Positions 43,605 through 52,577 of a DNA stretch of 64,000 nucleotides are shown here, one piece after another. The number at the start of each line of letters is the position of its first letter. The stretch's first letter is position 1. Below the pieces are notes generated by a model. The model saw nothing but the letters and a program-made list of their open reading frames with translations. It was not told the DNA's origin and ran no database searches. Source of the stretch: Phenylobacterium conjunctum (GTDB lineage: Bacteria > Pseudomonadota > Alphaproteobacteria > Caulobacterales > Caulobacteraceae); assembly GCF_042679085.1 (NCBI RefSeq), contig NZ_JBHTLQ010000002.1, positions 62,001 to 126,000 on the forward strand. Reading direction: 5' to 3'. The position numbers were made by a program, and so were the translations under genes.

Positions 43605-43635
43605 AAACGACCCACCGGTGAGGTAAAGCGGGCCA

Positions 43636-44382
43636 ATGCGCGAAGACACGGGATTCCTGGACCGCCCCGACGGCGAACGCCTGGCGTGGCGTAAGATCGA
43701 GGGCGCGGGGCCGACCGTGGTCTGGCTGGGCGGGTTCAAGTCGGACATGGCCGGCAGCAAGGCTCAGACCCTGGCGGATTGGGCGATGGCGAACGGCCGG
43801 GCCTATGTCCGCTTCGACTATCTGGGCCATGGGGAATCCAGCGGCGACTTCGTGAAGGGGACCATCAGCCGCTGGCGCGAAGACGCCCTGGCGGTGATCG
43901 ACCAACTGACCGCGGGGCCGCTGGTGCTGGTGGGCTCCTCCATGGGCGGCTGGCTGGCCTGCCTGGTCGCCGCGGTCCGGGCGGAGCGGATCGCCGGCAT
44001 GGTGCTGGTCGCCCCCGCCGCCGACTTCACTGAGAAACTGATGGTCCCGGAAATGACCGCCGCGGACCGGCTGGCCATGGATCGGGACGGGGTCTGGATG
44101 CGACCTTCGGACTATGGCGATCCCTATCCCATCGCCCGCGAGCTGATCGAGGACGGCGCCCGCTGGTCGATCCTGCCAGGCCCCGTGCCCGTGGAGGCGC
44201 CGGTTCGCATCCTGCAGGGCGGGGTCGATCCGGACGTGCCGTGGCGCCACGCCCTGGCCCTGGCCCAGGCGCTCAAGACCGAGGACCTGGTGTTCTCGCT
44301 GATCAAGGATGGCGACCACCGGCTGTCACGGCCCCAGGACCTGCAGCGACTGGTCGCCGCGGTGGCGGAACTCGCGCCCTGA
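43636..44382 (+). CDS. Alpha/beta hydrolase (ABHD10-like)
   Basis: This 248-residue hydrolase has the nucleophile elbow LVGSSMGGWLA, an acid region QGGVDPDVPWRHAL and the histidine in DGDHRLSRP. The layout with WLGGFKSDMAGSKA and FDYLGHGESSGDF matches ABHD10-type palmitoyl/acyl esterases. No signal peptide, so it acts in the cytosol. It is divergent from the GT4 gene by 31 bases. Confidence 0.85.
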   Translation: MREDTGFLDRPDGERLAWRKIEGAGPTVVWLGGFKSDMAGSKAQTLADWAMANGRAYVRFDYLGHGESSGDFVKGTISRWREDALAVIDQLTAGPLVLVGSSMGGWLACLVAAVRAERIAGMVLVAPAADFTEKLMVPEMTAADRLAMDRDGVWMRPSDYGDPYPIARELIEDGARWSILPGPVPVEAPVRILQGGVDPDVPWRHALALAQALKTEDLVFSLIKDGDHRLSRPQDLQRLVAAVAELAP

Positions 44383-44542
44383 CTTCAGCAGCGGCCGGCT
44401 CAGCCACCGGTAGGGCCTGGCTAGCTGATCGCATACCTGGGGTATACTCTCCGGGGTTCTGACGTACTTAATCAATGTTTTCCGACGCCTAGTCCCGCCT
44501 GTGGCAAATTGGCGGGTTAGAAATCCGTTATCCAGTTTCGCG

Positions 44543-44556
44543 TGAAACCGGTTTCA
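44543..44556. promoter_or_regulatory. Perfect 14-bp LacI/GalR-type operator palindrome
   Basis: TGAAACCGGTTTCA is a perfect palindrome and fits the general LacI-family half-site TGNNANC/GNTNNCA. It lies 40 bases ahead of the histidine kinase start. No LacI-type regulator is in the window. Confidence 0.6.
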
Positions 44557-44596
44557 GTTGGGCCGGCGTCTCTGGCCGGTCATGGGGGTGTTGGCG

Positions 44597-46984
44597 ATGA
44601 GAAGCGCTGGAACCGTCTCGCGTCTTCCCTACGGCATGACCGGCGACGAGCCGGCGTTCGAACGCGCCGCCGCCCTGGCCTCCGCCCTGTTCGGCAAGGT
44701 CTATGTCAGCATCGTCATCGTCTCAGACGGCGCTGTCTGGCGAAACATCGATCCGGATGGCCAGCTGATCCTTGGGACGCCGTTTGCGGATCCGGTCACC
44801 GAGTCCGGCGTCGCCCAATGGTGGGCGGACACCACCCAGGCCCCGGAGCTGGCGGCCAGCGTGCTTGTCACTGGCCCACCCTTTATCCGCTTCGCCGCCG
44901 CCGCCCCGGTCCGTCTGCCCGGCGGCGACCTTCAGGGGGCGATCGCCGTCGCCGGTCTGGAGCCGCGCCCCTACGACGCCGACCTCCTGGCCAACCTCGA
45001 ACGGCTGGCCGCCATGATCGCCGACGAGTGCGATCGCGCCAGGACCCGTGAGCGCCTCAGCGCCCGAGAGGCCGAGGCGGAGCGCTCCGCTTGGCGGGAG
45101 CGCGTGTTCGCCGCCGTCGCCCCGGCGTCGATCGTCATGACCGATCTCGAGCTGAGGGTCATCAAGGCTAGCCAGCGGTTCCTGAATGCGGCCGGCTACA
45201 CCGAGAACCAGGTGCTCGGCCGGACGCTCCCCGAGGTGATCCCGGAATATGACCGGCGCTTCGGGACGTTCATCCAACGTTGCCTTGAGGGGGAGACGGT
45301 GGCGGCGGAACGGGTCGCCGTCCGCTTGCCGGGCCGCGGCGTCCTCTGGCTGCGGGTGGAGATGAGCCCCTGGCGGGACAGCGAGGGGCGGATCGCTGGC
45401 GTCATCAGCGCGACCACCGACATCAGCGACCTCGTTGAGGCCCTGGAGCGGACTGAGCGCTCGGAACAGCGCCTCAGCCTGGCGGCCCAGATCGCCGACC
45501 TGCACGTCTGGGAGCTGGACTATGCGCGCGGCGAGCTGATCCAGTCCGGCGCCCCGACCGCGGTCTTTGACCAGGAGTGGACGTACGAGCAACTGGCGCT
45601 TGACAGCAATCGCACCATTCACCCCGACGACCGCGCCCTGATCGGCGACGAATGGGTCCAGGCGGTGAACGAGGATCGCCCCTTCTTTCCGGAGTACCGG
45701 GTCGTGCGCCTGGACAACCGGGAGGTCTGGGCCAAGAGCGCCGTCAAGCTGGTCCGCGGCGAGACCGGCGAGCCCCTGCGCCTGGTCGGCGCCTTGTTGA
45801 ACATCACCGACCGCAAGCAGACCGAGGTCGCCCTGCGACAGGCCAAGGAGGCGGCCGAGGCGGCCAACAAGGCCAAGTCCGCCTTCCTGGCCACGATGAG
45901 CCATGAGATCCGCACGCCGTTGAACGGGGTGTTGGGCATGGCCCAGGTGATGGCGGCGGATGCGCTTTCCGACACCCAGCGCGAGCGGCTGGAGGTGGTC
46001 CGCCGGTCGGGGGAATCGCTGCTGGCCATCCTCAACGACGTGCTGGACCTGTCGAAGATCGAGGCGGGCAAGCTTGAGCTCGAGGCCGCCGAGTTCGACA
46101 TCGCCGAGGTGGTCGTGGGCGTGTTTGCGACCTTCGAGCCCCTGGCCCGCGGCAAGGGCCTGGACCTGTCGGTGGAGATCGCCGAGCCAGCCCGAGGCGT
46201 CTACCTGGCCGACAGCGTGCGCGTGCGCCAGGTGTTGCTGAACCTGGTGTCCAATGCGCTGAAGTTCACCGACGACGGGGCGGTGCGCATCCGCGTGGCC
46301 CGCGAGGCCGGGCTGCTCAGCCTGGAGGTGGCGGACACCGGCATCGGCCTGACCCCGGAACAGGCGGCTCGGCTGTTCGACAAGTTCGAGCAGGCCGACG
46401 TCTCAACCACCCGGCGCTATGGCGGCACCGGCCTGGGCCTCTCGATCTGCCGCGAGCTGGTGGAGCTGATGGGCGGGAGCATTGCGGTGCGCAGCGCCCC
46501 GGGTGAGGGCGCCTGCTTTACTGTCCGACTTCCCCTGCCTTGGATCGGGCCCGCCGCGGATGCTCCTGCGACGCCGACCGAGACCGCCCAGGCAAGCGCG
46601 CCGCCGCCAGTGCGGGTTCTGGCGGCCGAGGACAATCCGGTGAACCGCATGGTGCTCACCGCCATGCTGGAGCAGGCCGGGCTGGAGCCTGAGGTGGTGG
46701 GCGACGGCGCCGAGGCCGTGGCGCGCTGGCGCGCCGAGCCCTGGGACCTGATCCTCATGGATGTCCAGATGCCGGGCATGGATGGCCCCGAGGCCACCCG
46801 GATCATCCGCGCCGAGGAGGCCGCGACCGGTCGGCCGCGCACGCCGATCATCGCCCTGACCGCCAACGCCATGTCGCATCAGGTGGCCGACTACCTGGCT
46901 GGGGGCATGGATGACTTCGTGGCCAAGCCGCTGGAGATCGCCCTGTTGTTCGCGGCGATGGAACGGGTGCTGGAGCCGGCCTAG
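44597..46984 (+). CDS. Hybrid sensor histidine kinase/response regulator
   Basis: This ~795-residue protein has a GAF-like domain (~1-150), two PAS domains (~165-410), a HisKA domain with His436 in SHEIRTPLNG, an ATPase with DTGIGLTPEQ and GGTGLGLSICREL, and a receiver with phospho-acceptor Asp722 (LILMDVQMPGMDG). It has no membrane segment, so it is probably a cytosolic sensor. No DNA-binding output or paired regulator is adjacent, so phosphorelay to an Hpt protein elsewhere is likely. ATG 44597 follows GGGGGTG. A LacI-type palindrome lies upstream. Confidence 0.93.
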   Translation: MRSAGTVSRLPYGMTGDEPAFERAAALASALFGKVYVSIVIVSDGAVWRNIDPDGQLILGTPFADPVTESGVAQWWADTTQAPELAASVLVTGPPFIRFAAAAPVRLPGGDLQGAIAVAGLEPRPYDADLLANLERLAAMIADECDRARTRERLSAREAEAERSAWRERVFAAVAPASIVMTDLELRVIKASQRFLNAAGYTENQVLGRTLPEVIPEYDRRFGTFIQRCLEGETVAAERVAVRLPGRGVLWLRVEMSPWRDSEGRIAGVISATTDISDLVEALERTERSEQRLSLAAQIADLHVWELDYARGELIQSGAPTAVFDQEWTYEQLALDSNRTIHPDDRALIGDEWVQAVNEDRPFFPEYRVVRLDNREVWAKSAVKLVRGETGEPLRLVGALLNITDRKQTEVALRQAKEAAEAANKAKSAFLATMSHEIRTPLNGVLGMAQVMAADALSDTQRERLEVVRRSGESLLAILNDVLDLSKIEAGKLELEAAEFDIAEVVVGVFATFEPLARGKGLDLSVEIAEPARGVYLADSVRVRQVLLNLVSNALKFTDDGAVRIRVAREAGLLSLEVADTGIGLTPEQAARLFDKFEQADVSTTRRYGGTGLGLSICRELVELMGGSIAVRSAPGEGACFTVRLPLPWIGPAADAPATPTETAQASAPPPVRVLAAEDNPVNRMVLTAMLEQAGLEPEVVGDGAEAVARWRAEPWDLILMDVQMPGMDGPEATRIIRAEEAATGRPRTPIIALTANAMSHQVADYLAGGMDDFVAKPLEIALLFAAMERVLEPA

Positions 46985-47841
46985 CCGCCGGCGGCCAGGA
47001 TCGCGGCCAAGCCCTCGCGATAGGTGGGATAGGCCGGGCGCCAGCCAAGCTCGGCCTTGGCCCGCGCGTTAGAGACCCGTTTGGTCTCGGCGTAGAACCG
47101 CCGCGCCTGGGGCGTCATGGATTGCAGATCGAGCGGCGTCTCCGGCGGCGGCGTCCTGCCCAGCAGGCCGGCCGCGTGGGCGATCACCTCGCTGTTCGGC
47201 GCCGGCTCGTCGTCGCACAGATTGTAGATCCCGCCGGGCCGCGGCCGGGCGATGGAGGCCTCCAGCCCGGCGGCCAGGTCGTCCACATGGATGCGGCTGA
47301 ACACCTGGCCGGGGGCGGCGATCCGCTTGGCGCGGCCCTCGCGCAGGCGGTCAAGGGCTGAGCGGCCGGGGCCATAGATGCCCGGCAGGCGGAAGACGGT
47401 GACGGTCAGCCCCATGCCCAGGCCGACGTCCAGCCAGTCCCGCTCCGCCCGCACCCGGCGCGCGCCCTCCAGCGACTGGGCGGCCAGGCGGCTGTCCTCG
47501 AACACCCAGCGGCCGCCACGGTCGCCATAGACCCCGGTGGTGGACAGATAGCCGATCCAGTCGGGAAAGGCGCCGGACCGGGCCAGGGCCGGGACCAGCG
47601 CGGGCAGGGCGGGGCAGCCCTCGGCGTCGGGCGGGGCGGTCAACAGGATGGCGTTGGACGCCTTCAGCGCCGCATCCAGCGCGGCGGCGTCGTCCAGGGG
47701 AACCGGAATGACGCCCTGGGCCTCCAGGGCCGCGGGATCACGCCCTGGGCGCAGGCTGGCGGCGATGGTCCAGCCCTTCGGCTTCAGGCGTCTGGCGAGC
47801 GCCTGGGCGCTGAATCCGTAGCCGAAGACGAAGAGCTGCAT
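46981..47841 (-). CDS. NAD(P)-dependent epimerase/dehydratase-like protein (YeeZ-like)
   Basis: This 286-residue protein is an extended-SDR fold with FVFGYGFSAQALARRL at the start, YLSTTGVYGDRGG, and FRLPGIYGPGRSALD, then FSRIHVDDLAAGLEA. The YxxxK pair is not evident. It ends convergent with the kinase (4-base overlap) and lies 12 bases downstream of galU on the same strand, likely one operon. Substrate unknown. Confidence 0.85.
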   Translation of the reverse strand: MQLFVFGYGFSAQALARRLKPKGWTIAASLRPGRDPAALEAQGVIPVPLDDAAALDAALKASNAILLTAPPDAEGCPALPALVPALARSGAFPDWIGYLSTTGVYGDRGGRWVFEDSRLAAQSLEGARRVRAERDWLDVGLGMGLTVTVFRLPGIYGPGRSALDRLREGRAKRIAAPGQVFSRIHVDDLAAGLEASIARPRPGGIYNLCDDEPAPNSEVIAHAAGLLGRTPPPETPLDLQSMTPQARRFYAETKRVSNARAKAELGWRPAYPTYREGLAAILAAGG

Positions 47842-47853
47842 GGCGAGGCTCTG

Positions 47854-48723
47854 TCAGAGCAGCTCCTGGATCGCCGCGCGGGCCGCGTCGGCCAGGTCCG
47901 GGCGAGCCAGGGCGAAGGCGACATTGGCCCGCAGGAGGCCGATCTTGTCGCCGCAGTCGTAGGTGATCCCGTCATATTCCAGGGCGTGGAAGGTCTGGGC
48001 CTTCATCAGCTCGACCATGGAGTCGGTCAGCTGGATCTCGCCGCCGGCGCCCTTGCCCTGGTTTTCCAGCAGGTCGAAGATTTCCGGCTGCAGGATGTAG
48101 CGGCCCGAGATGAACAGGTTCGACGGCTCGGTCCCCAGCGGCGGCTTCTCCACCATGCCGGTCATGCGGTTCAGGCGGCCGTCGCGGCCGTCCAGGGCGA
48201 CGATGCCGTACTTGTAGGTCTCGCCTTCCGGCGCGGGCTCCACGGCGATGATGTTGCCGCCGACCTGCTCATAGGCCGCCACGCACTGGGACAGGGCGCC
48301 CGGCTTGGCCATCATCAGCATGTCCGGCAGCATGACCGCGAAGGGCTCATCGCCGATGATGTCGCGGGCGCACCAGACCGCGTGGCCCAGGCCCAGGGGC
48401 GCCATCTGGCGCACGAAACTCATCTGGCCGGGCTTGGGCAGGTCGCGGCGGACATCGGCCAGGATGTCGGCCTTGCCCTTGGCCTCCAACGCGCCCTCGA
48501 TCTCGGGGTTGGCGTCGAAATAGTCCTCGATCGCGCCCTGGCCGCGGCCGGTGATGAAGACGATGTGCTCGATGCCGGCGGCGCGCGCCTCCTCGACCAC
48601 ATAGGACAGGATCGGACGGTCGACGACGTTCAGCAGGTTCTTCGGGGTGGTCTTGGCCCCCGGCAACACACGGGTCCCCAGGCCCGCCACCGGCAGCACC
48701 GCCTTGCGCACGCGTTTGGTCAT
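47854..48723 (-). CDS. galU: UTP--glucose-1-phosphate uridylyltransferase
   Basis: This 289-residue nucleotidyltransferase has the signature LPVAGLGTRVLPGAKTTPKNLL at the start, and IVEEA-type VVEEARAAGIEHIVFITGRG, FAVMLPDML, and MVEKPPLGTEPSNL. It makes UDP-glucose, the substrate of the UDP-sugar dehydrogenase encoded at 52578-53879. Normal length. Confidence 0.96.
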   Translation of the reverse strand: MTKRVRKAVLPVAGLGTRVLPGAKTTPKNLLNVVDRPILSYVVEEARAAGIEHIVFITGRGQGAIEDYFDANPEIEGALEAKGKADILADVRRDLPKPGQMSFVRQMAPLGLGHAVWCARDIIGDEPFAVMLPDMLMMAKPGALSQCVAAYEQVGGNIIAVEPAPEGETYKYGIVALDGRDGRLNRMTGMVEKPPLGTEPSNLFISGRYILQPEIFDLLENQGKGAGGEIQLTDSMVELMKAQTFHALEYDGITYDCGDKIGLLRANVAFALARPDLADAARAAIQELL

Positions 48724-48816
48724 CGTTTCCTCCGAGTGATTCCTGCCTAGAGAAGGCGGCAGTGGAAATCCACCGGGGACTTGTGGCGTTCCGAAAAAGA
48801 GCCGGCCGCTGTTCGC

Positions 48817-50637
48817 CTATTCGACGGTGACGGACTTGGCGAGATTGCGCGGCTGGTCCACGTCCGCGCCCTTCAGCACGGCGACGTGATAGGCCAGGAG
48901 CTGGATCGGCGCCGACATCACGAGGGCCGAGATCAGCGGGTCGGAGGACGGGGCGGTCACCACCACCTTGGCGCCGGCCGGCGCGTGCTTGGCGCCCTCG
49001 GTGTCGGTGATGAACACCACCTGGCCGCCGCGGGCCATGACCTCGCTCATGTTCGAGGCCGACTTCTCGAACCAGGCGTCGAAGGGCGCCAGGATGATGA
49101 TCGGGGTCTGGTCGTCCACCAGGGCGATGGGGCCGTGCTTCAGCTCGCCGGCGGCGTAACCCTCGGCGTGGATGTAGCTGATCTCCTTCAGCTTCAGCGC
49201 GCCTTCCAGGGCCAGGGCCGACATGGGGCCGCGGCCCAGATAGAGCACGTCCTTAGCCTTGGAGACCTCGACGGCGATGTCGCGGATGGCGTCTTCAAGG
49301 CCGATGGCCTCGGCGATCAGGCGCGGGGCTTCCAGCAGCACCTTCACCAGCCGCTGCTCCTCGGCCTCGGACAGCCGGCCGCGGGCCTTGGCGGCGGCGA
49401 TTGCGATGGAGATCAGCACGCTGACCTGGGCGGTGAAGGCCTTGGTGGAGGCCACCCCGATCTCCGGGCCGCAATGGATCGGCCAGACCACGTCCACCTC
49501 GCGGGCGATGGTGGACTCCGTCGCATTGACGATGGCCGCGCTCTGCATGCCGCGCTCGGTGCAGTAGCGCAGGGCCGCCAGGGTGTCGGCGGTCTCGCCC
49601 GACTGGGACATGGCGATGACCAGGGAGGCGGGGCGGATAGCCGGATCGCGGTAGCGGAACTCCGAGGCGATCTCGACATCCACCGGCAGGTCCGCCAGCT
49701 GCTCGATCAGGTAGCGGCCGATGACCCCGGCGATGTAGCTGGTGCCGCAGGCGACGATCTGCACCCGCTCCAGCTTGGCGAAGTCCAGGTCGCCGGGCAC
49801 GGCCACGCGGCCGCCCAGGGTGTCCACATAGGCCGCGATGGTGCGCTGGCACCCCTCGGGCTGGTCGTGGATCTCCTTTTCCATGAAGTGGCGGTAGTTG
49901 CCCTTCTCCATCAGCACGGCCGACGACGGCACGGTGCGGATCGGACGGTCGGCCGGGGCTCCCGAGGCGTCATAGACCTCCGCGCCATTGTGGGTCAGGA
50001 CCGCCCAGTCGCCGTCCTGCAGATAGGCGATGCGGTTGGTGAAGGGGCCGAGCGCCAGGCCGTCTGAGCCGACATACATCTCGCCCTGGCCATAGCCGAG
50101 CGCGAGCGGCGGGCCGTTGCGGGCGGCCAGGATCACCTCGTCCTCGCCGCCGATCAGCACGCACAGGGCGAAGGCGCCGCGCAGCCGGGCCAGCGTGGCC
50201 GCGAACGCCTCGCGGGGGCTAAGCCCGGTGGCCAGTTCGGCGTCCAGCAGGTGGGCGACCACCTCAGTGTCGGTGTCGCTCTGGAACTCCCGCCCGGTGG
50301 CGATCAGCTCGGCCTTCAGTTCGGCGAAGTTCTCAATGATGCCGTTGTGGACCACGGCCACGCGGCCGACGATATGCGGGTGGGCGTTGCGCTCGGTGGG
50401 CGCGCCGTGGGTGGCCCAGCGGGTATGGCCGATGCCGGTGGTGGCGTTGAGCGGCTCCTTCGCCACCACGGCCTCCAGCTCCCGCAGCTTGCCGGGCGCC
50501 CGGCGGCGTTCCAGCTTGCCGTTCACCTGGGCCGCGATGCCCGCGGAGTCATAGCCGCGATATTCCAGCCGCTTCAGGCTTTCGATCAGGCGGTCCTGGA
50601 CCGAGCTGTTTCCGACAATGCCGATGATGCCGCACAT
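48817..50637 (-). CDS. glmS: Glutamine--fructose-6-phosphate aminotransferase
   Basis: This 606-residue enzyme makes glucosamine-6-phosphate. The start MCGIIGIVGNSSVQDRL places the catalytic Cys1 after Met removal. RYGAHGA-type HTRWATHGAPTERNAHPH is present, as are two SIS domains with SQSGETADTLAAL and the end DQPRNLAKSVTVE. ATG 50637 is certain because Cys must follow Met. It is divergent from glmM. Confidence 0.98.
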   Translation of the reverse strand: MCGIIGIVGNSSVQDRLIESLKRLEYRGYDSAGIAAQVNGKLERRRAPGKLRELEAVVAKEPLNATTGIGHTRWATHGAPTERNAHPHIVGRVAVVHNGIIENFAELKAELIATGREFQSDTDTEVVAHLLDAELATGLSPREAFAATLARLRGAFALCVLIGGEDEVILAARNGPPLALGYGQGEMYVGSDGLALGPFTNRIAYLQDGDWAVLTHNGAEVYDASGAPADRPIRTVPSSAVLMEKGNYRHFMEKEIHDQPEGCQRTIAAYVDTLGGRVAVPGDLDFAKLERVQIVACGTSYIAGVIGRYLIEQLADLPVDVEIASEFRYRDPAIRPASLVIAMSQSGETADTLAALRYCTERGMQSAAIVNATESTIAREVDVVWPIHCGPEIGVASTKAFTAQVSVLISIAIAAAKARGRLSEAEEQRLVKVLLEAPRLIAEAIGLEDAIRDIAVEVSKAKDVLYLGRGPMSALALEGALKLKEISYIHAEGYAAGELKHGPIALVDDQTPIIILAPFDAWFEKSASNMSEVMARGGQVVFITDTEGAKHAPAGAKVVVTAPSSDPLISALVMSAPIQLLAYHVAVLKGADVDQPRNLAKSVTVE

Positions 50638-50781
50638 ATGCCGCAGTCCTTTTGTCCAAGCGCGTCGCCGAGATATGGTCGTGGCCGAGCCGCCCTTTAG
50701 CATTCGCAAACGCGGCGTCGACTAAATCTGGGTTTCCGATCATTTCGGTGACCGGACAGGCCCCTCCGAGAGACCTCCATC

Positions 50782-52134
50782 ATGACCAAACGCGCCTATT
50801 TTGGGACCGACGGCATCCGCGGCCAGGCTAACAGCCACCCTATGACCGCCGAGGTGGCGCTGCGGGTCGGGCTGGCCGCCGGCAAGATGTTCATGTCTCA
50901 GGACGAACGGCGGCACATGGTGGTGATCGGCAAGGACACCCGCCTTTCCGGCTACATGGTCGAGCCGGCCCTGGTGGCGGGTTTCGCCAGCGTGGGCATG
51001 GATGTCCGTCTGCTGGGCCCTATGCCGACGCCGGGCGTGGCCATGATGACCCGGTCGCTGCGCGCTGACCTGGGGGTGATGATCTCGGCCTCGCACAACG
51101 CCTATACCGATAACGGCATCAAGCTGTTCGGCCCCGACGGCTACAAGCTCTCCGACGAGCGCGAGCTGGAGATCGAGGCCCTGATGGACCAGAGCCTTTC
51201 CGAAGGGCTGGCCGCGCCGACCGCGCTCGGCCGGGTCGCCCGGGTCCAGGACAGCCAGGCCCGCTATGTGGAGATCGCCAAGGCGACCTTCCCGCGCCGG
51301 CTCAGCCTGAACGGTCTTCGGGTGGTGATCGATTGCGCCAACGGCGCGGCCTACAAGGTGGCGCCCACCGCCCTCTACGAGCTGGGCGCGGAAGTCATCT
51401 CCATCGGCGTCGGGCCGAACGGCACGAACATCAACGAGGACTGTGGCTCGACCCATCCGGAAGCGATGATCCGGGCGGTGAAGGAGTATCGCGCCGACAT
51501 CGGTGTCGCCCTGGATGGCGACGCTGACCGGCTGGTGATCTGTGACGAGAAGGGCCACGTGGTCGACGGCGACCAGATCATGGCCCTGATCGCCGGCCAC
51601 TGGGCCCGTAAGGGGCGGCTGAACGGCGGCGGCGTGGTCGCGACCGTGATGTCGAACCTGGGCCTGGAGCGGTTCCTGGCCGCACGCGATCTGAAGCTGG
51701 AGCGGACCCAGGTCGGCGACCGCTATGTCATGGCCCGCATGCGTGAGGGCGGTTTCAACCTGGGCGGCGAACAGTCCGGGCATCTGATCCTGTCGGACTT
51801 CTCGACCACCGGCGATGGCCTGCTGGCCGCCTTGCAGGTGCTGGCGGTGCTGAAGGATTCCGACAAGCCGATGAGCGCGCTCGCCCGCCAGTTCGACCCC
51901 GTGCCCCAGCTGCTGGAGAATGTCCGTTTCGTCTCCGGCAAGCCGCTGGACGCCGCGCCGGTCAAGGCGGTGATCAAGGACGCTGAGCAGCGCCTGGGCG
52001 GGGGCGGCCGCATCGTGGTTCGCGCCTCTGGCACCGAGCCCCTGATCCGCATCATGGCCGAGGGCGACGACGAGGGTCTGGTCCGCCAGGTGGTCAAGGA
52101 GATCGCCGGGGCGGTGAAGAAGGCCGCCGCCTGA
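50782..52134 (+). CDS. glmM: Phosphoglucosamine mutase
   Basis: This 450-residue enzyme turns glucosamine-6-phosphate into glucosamine-1-phosphate. It starts KRAYFGTDGIRGQAN and has the phosphoserine loop ISASHNAYTDNGIKLFG, the Mg site LDGDADRLVICDE, the sugar loop GGEQSGHLI and RASGTEPLIRIMAE. It lies divergent from glmS, the previous pathway step, with a 144-base shared promoter region. Confidence 0.98.
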   Translation: MTKRAYFGTDGIRGQANSHPMTAEVALRVGLAAGKMFMSQDERRHMVVIGKDTRLSGYMVEPALVAGFASVGMDVRLLGPMPTPGVAMMTRSLRADLGVMISASHNAYTDNGIKLFGPDGYKLSDERELEIEALMDQSLSEGLAAPTALGRVARVQDSQARYVEIAKATFPRRLSLNGLRVVIDCANGAAYKVAPTALYELGAEVISIGVGPNGTNINEDCGSTHPEAMIRAVKEYRADIGVALDGDADRLVICDEKGHVVDGDQIMALIAGHWARKGRLNGGGVVATVMSNLGLERFLAARDLKLERTQVGDRYVMARMREGGFNLGGEQSGHLILSDFSTTGDGLLAALQVLAVLKDSDKPMSALARQFDPVPQLLENVRFVSGKPLDAAPVKAVIKDAEQRLGGGGRIVVRASGTEPLIRIMAEGDDEGLVRQVVKEIAGAVKKAAA

Positions 52135-52178
52135 CCTTGGGTCAGGTCGTCCTCGCCCTGAAATACCCAGTCCGGGCC

Positions 52179-52282
52179 AGAGCATTTTCCGATAGGCGTC
52201 AAGCGGCTATCGGATCGGAAAGTGCTCTAAGATTTTGAATTAGAGTTCTTTTTGTCCGATCTGACTGGCTGGGTCAGATCGG
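52179..52282. repeat. AGAGCATTTTC-type intergenic repeat with two hairpins
   Basis: Arms AGAGCATTTTCCGAT (52179-52193) and ATCGGAAAGTGCTCT (52214-52228) pair with one mismatch. A second perfect 10-bp hairpin (CCGATCTGAC / GTCAGATCGG, 52256-52282) follows a T-rich stretch. This repeat type is widespread in alphaproteobacterial intergenic DNA. It may terminate glmM. Bases 52283-52397 hold nothing else I recognise. Confidence 0.65.
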
Positions 52283-52397
52283 AAAGGGCTCTGCGCGGGA
52301 ACCTTTGCCGCACTTGCAAATTGAAGGATTCGTGGCAGCCTGATCTTGGCTCCGGCGCTCGACCGTCGGTGACCTATAAAAGGACTGGGAGAGAGAC

Positions 52398-52553
52398 ATG
52401 CCGCGCAAAGTCGCCTTGGCGGGCGTTGCGAGACAAGAGCCGAAGAGCGTCAGCTCAATCGCTTGCCTCGCTTTCGTAGCCGCCCTCGCCGTCGCCTTCT
52501 GGGCCGGCGCCCTGTGGTTCGGGAACCTTCTGATCCAGCTGTTCGCGGCCTGA
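52398..52553 (+). CDS. Small hypothetical membrane protein
   Basis: This 51-residue peptide has a basic N-terminal part (MPRKVALAGVARQEPKSVSS) and one helix (IACLAFVAALAVAFWAGALWF) followed by GNLLIQLFAA. ATG 52398 is preceded by GGGAGAGAG. It sits alone between glmM and the convergent UDP-sugar dehydrogenase. Family not recognised. Confidence 0.6.
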   Translation: MPRKVALAGVARQEPKSVSSIACLAFVAALAVAFWAGALWFGNLLIQLFAA

Positions 52554-52577
52554 GCCCCCGTCAAGGGGCCCGACCGT

